Assembly: GCA_016791475.1 (NCBI GenBank) | Contig: JAEUWI010000064.1 | Location: 1 to 40,443 of the forward strand | Source of the DNA: Candidatus Hydrogenedentota bacterium | Lineage (GTDB): Bacteria > Hydrogenedentota > Hydrogenedentia > Hydrogenedentales > JAEUWI01 | Direction of reading: 5' to 3' | Length of the DNA: 40,443 bases | Part shown: positions 1 to 8,884 of the stretch, piece by piece | How the letters are laid out: each line of letters begins with the position of its first letter | Numbering within the stretch: the first letter of the stretch is position 1 | Position numbers and translations under genes: made by a program | The notes under the pieces: model-generated | Seen by the model: only the letters and a program-made list of their open reading frames with translations | Database searches by the model: none | Told to the model about the DNA's origin: nothing

Positions 1-23
1 ATCATGGCAAAGCAAAACGCGGA

Positions 24-69
24 GGGGACATTTTCATTGAGTTAAGGATGGGGACATTTCTAAAGAGTT
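24..69. repeat. Two 20-bp direct repeats at left edge
   Basis: GGGGACATTT at 24-33 recurs at 50-59. The 20-base units 24-43 and 50-69 both end in GAGTT and match at 16 of 20 positions, giving a 26-base period. They lie just upstream of the first gene. Tandem GGGGACATTT-type units are the sort of sequence found at ends of transposase-bearing elements, but no transposase is in the window, so that link is inference. Confidence 0.5.
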
Positions 70-126
70 CCGACAACACTTTCCGGCCCCCTTGTTTCAT
101 CGTTTCGGGCGCGTTAAACTCACGCC

Positions 127-2103
127 ATGACCAGCCTTGCTCTCTCAGTAGTTGCCCTCGGCCTCGTCCTGGGTGCGCCGGAACTCCATCTATCTTCACT
201 GGACGCCCCCATGCCGCCCGGTGAAAACAGCGATGTCCACAGTATCTCCCTGGCCGCCGCCGCAAATGAACAGGAGTCCTTCTATGTTCGTGTGGTGAAC
301 GATGGGGTCGCACGTACCCTCCAGTCCCTGGATCTGGCCTGGAACGGCGCTCTGGAGGGCCTCGCGACCGCGTATATCGTTACACCCGATCCGGCAGTCG
401 CCCTGCCCGGTGCTGAGGCCCTGACCCCCCTCATCGATCCCGTCGCGCTCGCCCCCCAGGCGTCGCTCGATCTTCTGGTGTCCGTCAAACTGGCCGAGAC
501 CGCCCCGGCCGGCGCTTTCAGTGGCAATCTTCGCGCAGTGTTCGATAGCGGCCATTCGGAGCGGGCCGCCGTGCGGATGGAAGTGTTCGACTTCATTATT
601 CCAGACGAGTCTTCATTGCCCGTGCTGTTTGGCCTTGACCGCGAGGCCATCCGCCGGAGCGCCGGATTGACGGAGGAGCTCGATGACTGGGTTGCCTTCT
701 ACGACACGCTGGCGGGGCTGCGGGCCGGATTTGCCGTTTGGCCCCAGCGCCATCCGCCCGGTGAAATGTTTTACGACTACCGCGATCTCGACGTGATCAA
801 GGCCCACCTGGCCTACGCCGTCCGAACGGCCCATCTCCCCGCCATCGAAATTGGGGGGCGACCGGGCGAACTCCTGGCGGGCTGGCCTCCCCCGGTGGGC
901 AACAACCCCCAGGATCCCCTGCAACTACTGCTCTCCAATATCATGACGAGCCTGTATGACCTCGGCTGGACTAAGCCGACGGTGCTCATACCGGACGTCA
1001 TGCCCGCCCGTGACGCATGGCCCGAGCGGCGGCAGGCGCTGGCCCGTATCGCCCGCGCCGACGAATTCGCGACCCGGCTGCTCCCCGGGCCCCTGCACCC
1101 GTATTTCGAGCGCTACACGGACGTGTGGGCGCTGCCCTCGGCCACAGCGCCCGCCGCCATATCGCTGCTTCAGCGGGGCCTGTCGACCGTTCGTTATCGC
1201 CATCCGGCATACAGTTCCATCACGGGCTCGCCCGGCACGCTGGAAGAAACGGGTACCTTTCTGACGGAGCCCGGCGATGCCCTGGACGGTTGCGAATACA
1301 GCAACTGGCGCGTTGGAGCGCTGGAAAGGGGCGATGTGTGCGTCCTGGAAATCGCATTCGAATCGGCAATTCATCTGGAGCAAATCGCGGTACTCTGGCC
1401 AAACGACGCTGGTCATGCCACGATGGATGTCGAGACCGCCTATAATCCCGGTGCCTTCACGGCGGCGACGGTCCGCTGGGAGGAGAGCAATTTTTTGAGC
1501 GAGGGTGAGAACGGGATAAGCCTGGGCGTGTTCAAGCACCCCCGAGACTGCAAGGAGATCCGCATCCGCTTTGAACCAGGACAGTCCCCTACGATAGAAA
1601 TTGCGGAAATCCTCTTCAATCAGGATGGGCGGACGGTAGAGAATATCGCTATCGAGCCCGTCGTGCCCTGGCTGAACCTTCGAACCGGGAAGAATATCTG
1701 GCTCGAATCCAAAGTTCGGGGCGCCGCGTGGCGCTTGCTCCCCTGGTTTTGCTGGCAGCGCAACTTCCGGGGGATACTCGGCGCGGAACTAACGCCCGAG
1801 CCGGCAAACGGAGGCACAAAACTCATTGCCACGGAGCAGGGGGGGATCTATCCCACCGTTGCCATGCTCCATCTGCTCGACGGGCTGGAAGACTATGAAT
1901 ATCTTATACGCTACTGGCGGGATGTTGCCGAAAAGAAATTGACGCCGCCGGAGCATGTTCGCCCCGGCTGGACCGAGCTACCCGCCTCCGTCCAGGACGG
2001 TCCCCAGGTTGAACTGGTCCGGTCACGGCTGGCGGAAGCGCGCCTGCAGATGGGCCGCCTGCTTTCGGGCAAGGCACTGGTCACCCGCAATTTTGGTCCG
2101 TGA
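127..2103 (+). CDS. Secreted DUF4091 protein with discoidin-like insert
   Basis: 658 aa, probably exported: the N-terminus is a short hydrophobic stretch (about residues 3-17) usable as a signal peptide. The C-terminal part carries the DUF4091 hallmark DGLEDYEYL (about 585-593), preceded by tryptophan-rich segments (about 515-545) of the kind seen in GH123-like TIM-barrel proteins. Residues about 376-502, between the barrel-like portion and the DUF4091 tail, look like a galactose-binding/discoidin-type beta-sandwich (ending EILFNQDG). DUF4091 proteins are generally taken to be glycoside-hydrolase-like, but the substrate cannot be read from the sequence. The start is the first ATG; there is no good Shine-Dalgarno sequence, so a later start is possible. 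It converges on the receiver gene with only 14 bases between stop codons. A larger DUF4091 protein lies at 36035-39196. Confidence 0.85.
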   Translation: MTSLALSVVALGLVLGAPELHLSSLDAPMPPGENSDVHSISLAAAANEQESFYVRVVNDGVARTLQSLDLAWNGALEGLATAYIVTPDPAVALPGAEALTPLIDPVALAPQASLDLLVSVKLAETAPAGAFSGNLRAVFDSGHSERAAVRMEVFDFIIPDESSLPVLFGLDREAIRRSAGLTEELDDWVAFYDTLAGLRAGFAVWPQRHPPGEMFYDYRDLDVIKAHLAYAVRTAHLPAIEIGGRPGELLAGWPPPVGNNPQDPLQLLLSNIMTSLYDLGWTKPTVLIPDVMPARDAWPERRQALARIARADEFATRLLPGPLHPYFERYTDVWALPSATAPAAISLLQRGLSTVRYRHPAYSSITGSPGTLEETGTFLTEPGDALDGCEYSNWRVGALERGDVCVLEIAFESAIHLEQIAVLWPNDAGHATMDVETAYNPGAFTAATVRWEESNFLSEGENGISLGVFKHPRDCKEIRIRFEPGQSPTIEIAEILFNQDGRTVENIAIEPVVPWLNLRTGKNIWLESKVRGAAWRLLPWFCWQRNFRGILGAELTPEPANGGTKLIATEQGGIYPTVAMLHLLDGLEDYEYLIRYWRDVAEKKLTPPEHVRPGWTELPASVQDGPQVELVRSRLAEARLQMGRLLSGKALVTRNFGP

Positions 2104-2117
2104 GCGCTGCTCCCGCT

Positions 2118-2489
2118 TTATTCGGGGGACGGGGCCGCGCGAAGGTGGGTCGAAAGCAGTTCCCGCACATCGCAGTAGCTGTGGGACTTCCGAAATTGAC
2201 CGGTAAAGCCGGCTCGCTCGAAGAGGTGGGGCTCGGCGGCATCGTCGGCCAGCAGCAGGATGGGGAGGTCCCGAGGGACATCCGGATCGCCGCGCAGGAG
2301 GGTCGCCACCTCAAAACCGTCGAAAATGGGCAATGCGGCGTCTACGAAGACCAACTCCGCGCCGGGTGCGAGGTCGCACGCTTCTTTGCCGTCGCCCGCC
2401 CACAGAACATCATGCCCCTCGCCCTGGATCTCACTGGAAAGGGACTCGAAAGCCTGGCTGTCGATGGTCGCAACAAGTATGGTGGACAC
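2118..2489 (-). CDS. Stand-alone degenerate response-regulator receiver domain
   Basis: 123 aa from a GTG start, chosen because GGAGG lies six bases upstream; the longer ATG-initiated reading lacks this support. The protein is a single CheY-like receiver. The strand-3 phosphoacceptor is D50 in LVFVDAALPIFDG, followed by the usual DGFEVATLLR helix. Other receiver landmarks are weak: the N-terminal acidic pair is reduced to one Asp (D10), the switch Thr/Ser after strand 4 is replaced by Leu (LLLADD, 78-83), and the Lys-Pro motif is Lys-Ser (101-102). There is no output domain. It may be phosphorylated poorly or act as a phosphate-independent protein-interaction module. No partner kinase is adjacent; the nearest hybrid kinase is 31 kb away. 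Confidence 0.75.
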   Translation of the reverse strand: MSTILVATIDSQAFESLSSEIQGEGHDVLWAGDGKEACDLAPGAELVFVDAALPIFDGFEVATLLRGDPDVPRDLPILLLADDAAEPHLFERAGFTGQFRKSHSYCDVRELLSTHLRAAPSPE

Positions 2490-2655
2490 GGAACGCCTCC
2501 GGATAAGCACTACGCACGTTGAATTCAAGAACACACCACCTTCGCCATCCGTCGGCATTCTAGCCCCCTCCGCGCACATTTACAAGCTCCGGCACGCCTT
2601 GACTGCCCCCGGACATCCCCGTAAAATGGAGTAAGGACAGGAGGGACAACATCGA

Positions 2656-3288
2656 ATGCGCGCACTCGGTTGCATGGTTCTCGTTGCTCTCCTGCTCGAC
2701 ACGCTCTCTGTGGGCGCGCAGACGGTCGGCGCCGAAGACGCCGCGCCGCCACGTACGGAGGCACGGAACGATGACCGGATCACCCTGAAGTCCGGCAGGG
2801 TGCTGCGTGGCGTCAAGATCGTCAGGACCACACCCTTCAAGCTGGTGCTTGAAGTCCTTCCCGCCGTCGAACCACTGGAGATACCGGCCCGCCAGGTGGT
2901 CTCCGTGGCCTATGGCGAGCGCCCTTCCAGTGAGCCCCAAGAAGCCCGGCAGGAACCCGCGGAGAAAGGGGATACATCGCAGGTGTTGCAGGCGGTCAAA
3001 GTCTCCCCCGACTTGATCAAGAAATTGTCCGCGCCCCTCAGGGAGAAGTCGGTAAATTTCTTGCGCCAGGACCTGCTCAATACCCTGCGATCCGCCGGCA
3101 TACTTTTTGGGGTGCCGGTTACCTTCGGGACCCGGCTGGAGAAGCTGCCGGTCGAGGAGCGATTGGTCTCGGTGAGTCTCTCCGAAGGGGCGTCATTCGA
3201 GGGATTCATCCGGGACACGCTGGCTCCGGAGCTTCCCTGGCTCAAGGTGGAGTATCGCTTCGACGCGGTGCACTTTGATCGCACCTGA
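2656..3288 (+). CDS. Small secreted protein, unknown function
   Basis: 210 aa with a clear signal peptide (hydrophobic residues 4-20, probable cleavage after VGA at 21). The start ATG has GGAGG about nine bases upstream (cAGGAGGgacaacatcga). After the signal comes a small beta-rich stretch (about 36-75: DRITLKSGRVLRGVKIV, then IPARQVVSVAYG) resembling the SH3/LSm-like modules common in secreted PVC-group proteins. A Lys/Glu-rich linker follows, then a C-terminal alpha/beta domain (about 115-210) loosely like the short STN/secretin N-terminal fold. No catalytic motif is visible. It stands alone between the divergent receiver gene and a converging zinc-ribbon gene. Confidence 0.7.
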   Translation: MRALGCMVLVALLLDTLSVGAQTVGAEDAAPPRTEARNDDRITLKSGRVLRGVKIVRTTPFKLVLEVLPAVEPLEIPARQVVSVAYGERPSSEPQEARQEPAEKGDTSQVLQAVKVSPDLIKKLSAPLREKSVNFLRQDLLNTLRSAGILFGVPVTFGTRLEKLPVEERLVSVSLSEGASFEGFIRDTLAPELPWLKVEYRFDAVHFDRT

Positions 3289-3312
3289 GACTGCGAATTG
3301 GCGCAATTAGAA

Positions 3313-3339
3313 TGGCCCGGCGGTCGGGCCGCCGGGCCA
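3313..3339. terminator. Perfect 11-bp GC-rich hairpin between converging genes
   Basis: TGGCCCGGCGG (3313-3323), loop TCGGG, then the exact complement (3329-3339). It lies between the stop at 3288 (+) and the stop at 3371 (-), so it can serve both genes. There is no strong T tract on either side; the minus-strand side is the more T-rich. Confidence 0.55.
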
Positions 3340-3368
3340 GGGTATCGCGAATTCACGATCGGGATGCG

Positions 3369-3719
3369 TCAGTCTTCGTCGATAAGCAGGCTGTCTCCAA
3401 TGACGCCTTCTTCGTCATCCTCGTCCAGCACCACGTCCACATCGAGGCCGTCAACATCCCCTTCGATGGCAAAGGAATCCCCCAGATCGATATCGTCGCC
3501 AAATTCGGACTTCACTTCGGACTTGGCCTTGACCTTCGGCTTGAGCTTGCGCTTCGCCGCACCCTTGGACAGGGAGGGAGCGCCATCTTCACCATCGGGA
3601 TGGGTTCCGACACGGAAAAGAGTTTCGCCGACGCAGGTGGGGCATTTGAAGCCCAGCTTCTCCGCGCCCCAGTCTATAAAGCGCTTTTCACATTTCGGAC
3701 AATAGTATTTCAACGGCAT
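3369..3719 (-). CDS. Zinc-ribbon protein with acidic tail
   Basis: 116 aa. The N-terminus has a four-cysteine zinc ribbon, CPKC (C7, C10) and CPTC (C26, C29). A Lys/Ala/Pro-rich basic linker follows (about 57-72), then a strongly acidic tail rich in Asp/Glu. There is no signal or membrane segment, so it is probably cytoplasmic. The start at 3719 was chosen because AAAGGA ends nine bases upstream; the ATG three codons earlier abuts that sequence. A TTGCAC-16-TATAAT promoter lies 60 bases upstream. Short FmdB-like ribbons of this kind are common, but the basic-then-acidic tail is not part of a family I recognise. A role in nucleic-acid or protein binding is inference. Confidence 0.75.
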   Translation of the reverse strand: MPLKYYCPKCEKRFIDWGAEKLGFKCPTCVGETLFRVGTHPDGEDGAPSLSKGAAKRKLKPKVKAKSEVKSEFGDDIDLGDSFAIEGDVDGLDVDVVLDEDDEEGVIGDSLLIDED

Positions 3720-3777
3720 CGGCGCCATTCCTTTCTCGGTTGTGCACGTCCCGATACTACTCTGAATTCGGGACGGT

Positions 3778-3805
3778 ATTATAGCAATTTGATTCGAAGG
3801 TGCAA
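3778..3805 (-). promoter_or_regulatory. Sigma-70 promoter for the zinc-ribbon gene
   Basis: On the minus strand, -35 TTGCAC (3805-3800), 16-base spacer, -10 TATAAT (3783-3778, perfect consensus). The ATG is about 58 bases downstream of the -10. The leader holds a small CCCGA/TCGGG inverted repeat. Confidence 0.65.
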
Positions 3806-3824
3806 GTTTATTGTAGGTCGTCCG

Positions 3825-4058
3825 TCAGGAGCATGAACGCCCCGACGCCCCCCCCGATTCGCACGCGTCGTCGCGGCGGCAGGGCTCACCGGTGTGGCAA
3901 CAAATTTCGTTGCCGAAGTCATCCGTCATCGGGCCCCGACAGCCAATCTGGCGGTCGCCCATGCGGTATCGGGCGAGGAGGTGGACACCGATCCAGATCC
4001 CGTAAACGGTGATCAGGGCAAGCACGGCCACAAGTCCATTTACCAGGGTTGGGTTCAA
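3825..4058 (-). CDS. 77-aa cysteine-rich single-pass membrane protein (TTG start)
   Basis: 77 aa. Initiation at TTG is supported by GAGGAG seven bases upstream; the longer in-frame ORF runs into the terminator of the lipoprotein operon. Residues 5-29 form one transmembrane helix (LVNGLVAVLALITVYGIWIG), followed by a cytoplasmic or periplasmic tail with six cysteines: C40, C53-C54, C60, C66 and C76. The pattern C-x12-CC-x5-C ending in GEPC recalls the small NqrM (DUF539) maturation factor of Na+-NQR, which has a helix and then a C-x11-C-x-C-x3-C-type cluster. The resemblance is only in layout and there are no nqr genes here. A metal or Fe-S binding role is inference. It follows a terminator, so it probably has its own promoter. 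Confidence 0.6.
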   Translation of the reverse strand: MNPTLVNGLVAVLALITVYGIWIGVHLLARYRMGDRQIGCRGPMTDDFGNEICCHTGEPCRRDDACESGGASGRSCS

Positions 4059-4156
4059 GTGGGTGCTCCTCGGTGATTGCCACCTTGCTCTCGTTGACGA
4101 CGCCAACATTATACCCGAACTATGGATTGATTGGGCAAGTTTCGCAACAAAGAAAT

Positions 4157-4187
4157 GGTGCCCGCTCCTTGAAGAGGAGCGGGCACC
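4157..4187 (-). terminator. Terminator of the lipoprotein operon
   Basis: A perfect 12-bp stem, GGTGCCCGCTCC (4157-4168) and its complement (4176-4187), with a 7-base loop. It lies 28 bases beyond the stop of the 1535-aa lipoprotein gene. On the minus strand it is followed by ATTTCTTTGTT, a fair T-rich tract. Confidence 0.8.
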
Positions 4188-4215
4188 GGAACATTCATGT
4201 GAGCCGGACCCCGTA

Positions 4216-7200
4216 TCAGGGATCGGGAAGACCTTCCACACCCACCCGCAACGTGATCGGATCGGCAAAATCGGAGGTAAACACGATATCGAACTCGGAC
4301 TCGCCCTCCGGTACAAATTCGCGGATGATATTGATCACCACGACGGATTCCTGGTCCGGACCCGCCGCGCCTACGATGTCGCTCAACTCGAGCCACGTCG
4401 GGAAGGCCGCCGCGTTCGTCTCCCAGATCAGGGTGCTCTGGCCGACATTGCGCACGCGGATTTCCTGGCTGTCCGGCGTGAAGCCGAAGGAGATGAAGTC
4501 CACCGGAATCTGCTCGCCGGATATCAAGTCCTGCGATGTGATCAGGAACTCGGGGTTCTCGATCGTGTAGCGAATCTTGAGGGGATCCAGCGTGCCGCTG
4601 GCATTTACCGAGCCGGAGCCGTAGGTGATAAAGAGTTCGCCTTCGCGAAGTCCCGGCGGTACCGATGCGCGATCCAGATTGACGAACATGGTCGAGGGTG
4701 CGAAAGAGGAGGTGACGAACCCGGACTGCTGCGTGTTCTCTTCGAAGCTCAGGAAGTTCGAATCGGAGCCGATGGTCGCTTCCCAGAACAGGCCGACGTT
4801 TACCAGTCCTTCCGAGCTGAATTCACCGGTAATGGGATCGGGCGTCGAGCCGGGTGCGACGTGTCCACCGCCCAGATTAAAGATATCGATCTCGACCTGG
4901 TCGGTATTGCCGTCGGCCACCACGACGAACTCTCCGTCGACATCCAGGGGCGCCGGGCGCGAATCGAAGAAGGCCGCAGGGAAGGACGTGCCGAGGAAGG
5001 GGCCGCCGGCAACGATGATGCTGTCAGGATGGGTGAAGTATTTGGTCTCGAAGTTACCGGAGGTATAGATGGGGCTGGTAACTTCGAAGTTGAGTGTAAA
5101 GGCCTGGGTGACATTGGTCACCCGGACAGCCAGCAGGTCGCCAAAGTCCGAGAATCGGATCGGCTCGCCGTCGGGGGAGCTCAACGTGTAGGTGCCTGCC
5201 GGGGCCTCTACGAGATTCCAGTCGGAAATCAGGCCTCCGGAGGTCTGGGCGACGCGGCTTACGCTGAGGGTGGGCGTCTCCAGACTGGTTACGGACATCT
5301 CGAACTGCAATTCCGTGATATTGCGCGGCATGTAATCCGCGCGAACAAACACGGTGGCTTCGCCGCCGGAGATGCCTTCGGTGCGCAAGGAAATCTGGCC
5401 AAGGCGAACATCGCCCGCGATGGTGGAGAAGTCCTGCTGGCGATATTCCACACCCGCGCTGATGTCGCCCTGCTCGGGAAGACACGTCGTATTCTGGTCG
5501 TTCGGATCATTGAAGGTGATGTCGGCCGCGACGACCACACTGGGCTGCTGGTTCAGGGTCGTGTAGCTCAGGACCACCTGAGAGTTGAGATCGTTCGGCA
5601 GGGACTCATCGCACTCGTCCGCGCCGTCGAGGGAGCAGATGTCGGTAAGCTCGGAAACCAGAGGCACCCGGATCGGCACGCCGAAGGGATCAAGCTGCCC
5701 CGTGGACCGGGCATCGGTGGAATAGTAGTGGCCGCCGGTCGTGGACGAGAGACGGAGCATGGGGTCCGCTTCCACCTTCTGCCCCCAGCCGACCAGGAAG
5801 AGTCGAACGCGCTGGGCGCTGATGATGTTCGCGGTCTCCGTGACCCGGCTCAGGCTGGTGTCGCGACCGTCGGTAAATACGATGAGCCCTTTCACGTCCG
5901 CTTCGTCGAAGGGGCGGAGGTTGTCGTTGGAATCCTGCTCCTGGAGGATGGTCGAACCCGATTCCAGCGCGGGGAGGAGGTCCGTGGCGCCGTTGTCATC
6001 CACATTGATCGAATTGAGTCGGTTCGCCAGCACGGCCTTGTCCCGGGTAAAGTCCGGCTCGCCGTCATTGTCCGTAATGATTCGAACGACGCCGCCTTCG
6101 GGCAGAGCGTGGTCATTGAAGACCCCCAGTCCGACGCGGTAGTGGGCGGGAAGTTCGTCGAGGAGTTCGGGGATACAGCGCAGATAGACGGTCTTCAGCG
6201 CATCTTCGGTCAGGGCGCCGGGATCACCGAGCTGTCCGTCTGCGAGTACGGTGTTGGCGGCTTCGAGCATACTGCCGGAGAAGTCGAGAAGCACCAGAAT
6301 ATTGGCGGTGTAATCCTTTTTCAGGAACTGGTTCGTTTCGGAAAGTTCAAGGGGAATTTCGGTTTCCGAAATGCGGAAGAGATTTCCGATGTCCTCCAGG
6401 CGGCTATTCGGAATCGGGATGGATTCGGCGCGCACATTACGCAACATCAGGACATTCCGAACAAGGGAGGGGACCCGGGTGCCGGGAAGGGCGGATTCGA
6501 TGGTCAGGGGCGACGCCTCCACCGTGACGGTAACTTCAACCTGGGGCACCGAGGGATCCGGAACCGCCACGCCGTCTTCGATAATGAAGGCGGAGATGAT
6601 GATGCGGGCCGATGAACCCGCGCCGTCCAGACGGGAGCGGTCAACCGTGACGCTATGCTCCTGGAAATCCTTGATGGGAGAACTGGTGCCTTCGCTCGTG
6701 CCCGTGGAGGGGGAGATGGAGAGCCAGTCTTCGTTGGTGACGGCCTGATAATTCAGGATGGTGCCCGCATCGCCAATATTCGCGATGGAGAGAATCTTCG
6801 CATTCTCATCCGACTGGAAGCCGAGGGCGTCCCGGTCGGTCCCGATGAGAATGACCGGCGGCACAGATACCGCCACGTCAAGCTGGGCCACGGCGGTGTC
6901 GGGATCGTTCGTTGCGATGTCGAGGAAGGCCTGCACGCCGGGCGTCACCAGCCCGGTGCGGTCCACCGTCAAGGTGACCGTCTGTTGGACGTTGGAGTCG
7001 AGGCTGCCCTGGGAAGGGGAGATGGAGTCCACCCATTCCGGAAGCTCGCCAAAGCTCCACGTTAATACCCCCGTACCCTCATTGCGGATGACAAAGGTGC
7101 GAGACACGACATCGGCCGGGACGACCAGGGTGCTCACCCCGCGATCATCGACCGAGTCCGCCTCAATGACGAATTCGGGCACCTGCGCGACGGCTACATT

Positions 7201-8823
7201 CAAGCTGATCGTGATCCGGTTGGTGGCATCGCCGGAGGCAACGATTTCAAAATCGTGGGCCACTTCAAAGACCCCGTCGGGAACCTGTCCGCGATCAACG
7301 CGCAACACGACTTCGTCGGTGGTGTCGCCGCTGACCGTGCCCGAGGCGATATCGTCGCCGTCGACCGGCGTCAAGGCCAGCCAGGCGGGGAAGGCGCTTG
7401 AATCGATTTCCCAATCCACCGTCCCGATGCCCACGTTCCAGATGGCCACGCGGCGCTCAATGAGGGACGTGCCGAAGAATATGGTCTTGGGCGACGCTTC
7501 AAGACGTGCGGGCTCGGGGCGGCTCATGGTGATCGTCACGGTTTCGGTGAGATTGCTGGTCGCATCTCCGAAGCGAATGGTAACGTCCACTTCGTAGCTG
7601 CCCGCATCGGCCTCTTCCGGATTGGCCGTTACGGTGACGGCCTGGGTGTTGGTCAGCGTACCGGATGCGGGGCTGATTTCAAGCCAGGGGTTACCGGAAG
7701 GCACGGTAATTGTGAAGGGGAGGGCATTCGCGGTGAGGTTTTCCAAGGTGAAGCCGCCCGTGGCGGTCTCCGTTATCTCGCCAAATTCAACGAGCTCGGG
7801 GGAGACCGATATACCGGGGACTTCGAGTCGGACGGTGATCACATGGTTGAAATTCAGGGCCGCGGAGGAGACCGTTATGGACCCGGTGTAAATGCCGGGG
7901 GCGAGTCCCGCGGGATTCGCCGCCACCTGGATCGTCGCGGAATCCAGCGGATCGATAAGGGAGACCGGATTCGTGAGGGCGAACCAGGCGATGTCCGTTC
8001 CCGGGTGCGCCACGGCAAACGACACGCCCACCACGTCGTCGGAGGGATTCGTGATGGTGAAGCTCCGATTTGCAGTCTGCGTCAGCGTGCCGAAATCGAT
8101 GAGATCGGTGGAAACGGAGAGCGGCGGGACCGACATGGTCACGGTGATCGTGCCGTTGCCGCCGTTGGAGGTCACCGGAACCTGCGTGGTGTAGTTGCCG
8201 CCGGGAAGTCCCGCGCGGTCCACGGTAAAGGTGATGGAATCGGCGCCGCCGTTCTGCAGGTTCGAGTTCTGACGCAGGGAAGCCGTGAGCCAGGGCGCGT
8301 CTTCGGGGATGGCGAGCGACCAAGAAAGGGCCTCGAAGCCCGCATTGCCGATTACCACGTCCATCGCGTTTGTCGCGGAGCCGAAGGAAAGGGTGGTGGG
8401 GGCGATCTGAAGCACGGCCGCGCCGCCCTCGGTGACGGTGACCCCGATGGTCTGATTTCCCGCATTCGACGTAACCACAACACTGGCGTTGCGCGAGGTG
8501 GACTCGGCAAGTATGGTGCGATTTACCGTCAGTTGGATGGTGTCGACTTCGGTGGTGGACTGCCCTTCGACGATCTGGGCCTGCTTGGTTCCGGAAACCG
8601 CTTCGAGGGTCAGCCAGGGCGCGCCTTCGGCGACGGCCACTTCCCAGTCGAGTGTGCCCCCCCCCTGATTCTGGATGCGGAGCGTCTTCGTGTTCTCGTT
8701 CGCGCCGAAGTTCAAGGCGAGTGGGGTAACAGACAAATCGGGTGTCGTAACCGGACAGCCCGACAGTGTAATCATGGTCGCCAGAAGACCAACCAAGGCT
8801 ATGCAGCGCAGCGAGCGTAGCAT
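4216..8823 (-). CDS. Giant vWA lipoprotein with seven BACON-like repeats
   Basis: 1535 aa. The start at 8823 was chosen because AAGGAG lies six bases upstream and it directly gives a lipoprotein signal ending in LSGC (lipobox). The mature protein begins with about seven beta-sandwich repeats of roughly 100 residues, each opening like LxVxPxxLxFG and containing a PWL or AWL motif, as in BACON/choice-of-anchor modules. A von Willebrand A domain follows (about 843-1040) with an intact MIDAS, D847-x-S849-x-S851 (LLDFSGSM), and a later TDG (D985). Beyond it are a module shared with the next paralogue (VRADYMPRN) and one or two more BACON-like units. There is no C-terminal anchor, so it is held by the lipid. 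It is the last gene of a three-lipoprotein operon, 61 bases after the 1270-aa paralogue. Adhesion or matrix binding is the likely kind of role; the ligand is unknown. Confidence 0.88.
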   Translation of the reverse strand: MLRSLRCIALVGLLATMITLSGCPVTTPDLSVTPLALNFGANENTKTLRIQNQGGGTLDWEVAVAEGAPWLTLEAVSGTKQAQIVEGQSTTEVDTIQLTVNRTILAESTSRNASVVVTSNAGNQTIGVTVTEGGAAVLQIAPTTLSFGSATNAMDVVIGNAGFEALSWSLAIPEDAPWLTASLRQNSNLQNGGADSITFTVDRAGLPGGNYTTQVPVTSNGGNGTITVTMSVPPLSVSTDLIDFGTLTQTANRSFTITNPSDDVVGVSFAVAHPGTDIAWFALTNPVSLIDPLDSATIQVAANPAGLAPGIYTGSITVSSAALNFNHVITVRLEVPGISVSPELVEFGEITETATGGFTLENLTANALPFTITVPSGNPWLEISPASGTLTNTQAVTVTANPEEADAGSYEVDVTIRFGDATSNLTETVTITMSRPEPARLEASPKTIFFGTSLIERRVAIWNVGIGTVDWEIDSSAFPAWLALTPVDGDDIASGTVSGDTTDEVVLRVDRGQVPDGVFEVAHDFEIVASGDATNRITISLNVAVAQVPEFVIEADSVDDRGVSTLVVPADVVSRTFVIRNEGTGVLTWSFGELPEWVDSISPSQGSLDSNVQQTVTLTVDRTGLVTPGVQAFLDIATNDPDTAVAQLDVAVSVPPVILIGTDRDALGFQSDENAKILSIANIGDAGTILNYQAVTNEDWLSISPSTGTSEGTSSPIKDFQEHSVTVDRSRLDGAGSSARIIISAFIIEDGVAVPDPSVPQVEVTVTVEASPLTIESALPGTRVPSLVRNVLMLRNVRAESIPIPNSRLEDIGNLFRISETEIPLELSETNQFLKKDYTANILVLLDFSGSMLEAANTVLADGQLGDPGALTEDALKTVYLRCIPELLDELPAHYRVGLGVFNDHALPEGGVVRIITDNDGEPDFTRDKAVLANRLNSINVDDNGATDLLPALESGSTILQEQDSNDNLRPFDEADVKGLIVFTDGRDTSLSRVTETANIISAQRVRLFLVGWGQKVEADPMLRLSSTTGGHYYSTDARSTGQLDPFGVPIRVPLVSELTDICSLDGADECDESLPNDLNSQVVLSYTTLNQQPSVVVAADITFNDPNDQNTTCLPEQGDISAGVEYRQQDFSTIAGDVRLGQISLRTEGISGGEATVFVRADYMPRNITELQFEMSVTSLETPTLSVSRVAQTSGGLISDWNLVEAPAGTYTLSSPDGEPIRFSDFGDLLAVRVTNVTQAFTLNFEVTSPIYTSGNFETKYFTHPDSIIVAGGPFLGTSFPAAFFDSRPAPLDVDGEFVVVADGNTDQVEIDIFNLGGGHVAPGSTPDPITGEFSSEGLVNVGLFWEATIGSDSNFLSFEENTQQSGFVTSSFAPSTMFVNLDRASVPPGLREGELFITYGSGSVNASGTLDPLKIRYTIENPEFLITSQDLISGEQIPVDFISFGFTPDSQEIRVRNVGQSTLIWETNAAAFPTWLELSDIVGAAGPDQESVVVINIIREFVPEGESEFDIVFTSDFADPITLRVGVEGLPDP

Positions 8824-8884
8824 CCCAAACTCCTTATCATCGTAATGACTCATTCGTATCGCCACCTTGCCAATCCGGCCTCGG

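Noticed and set aside
4009-6615. 868-codon open frame antisense to the 1535-aa lipoprotein gene
   Set aside because: No ribosome site or recognisable domain. The opposite strand has lipobox, BACON-like repeats and vWA motifs; high-GC codon bias explains the open shadow frame.
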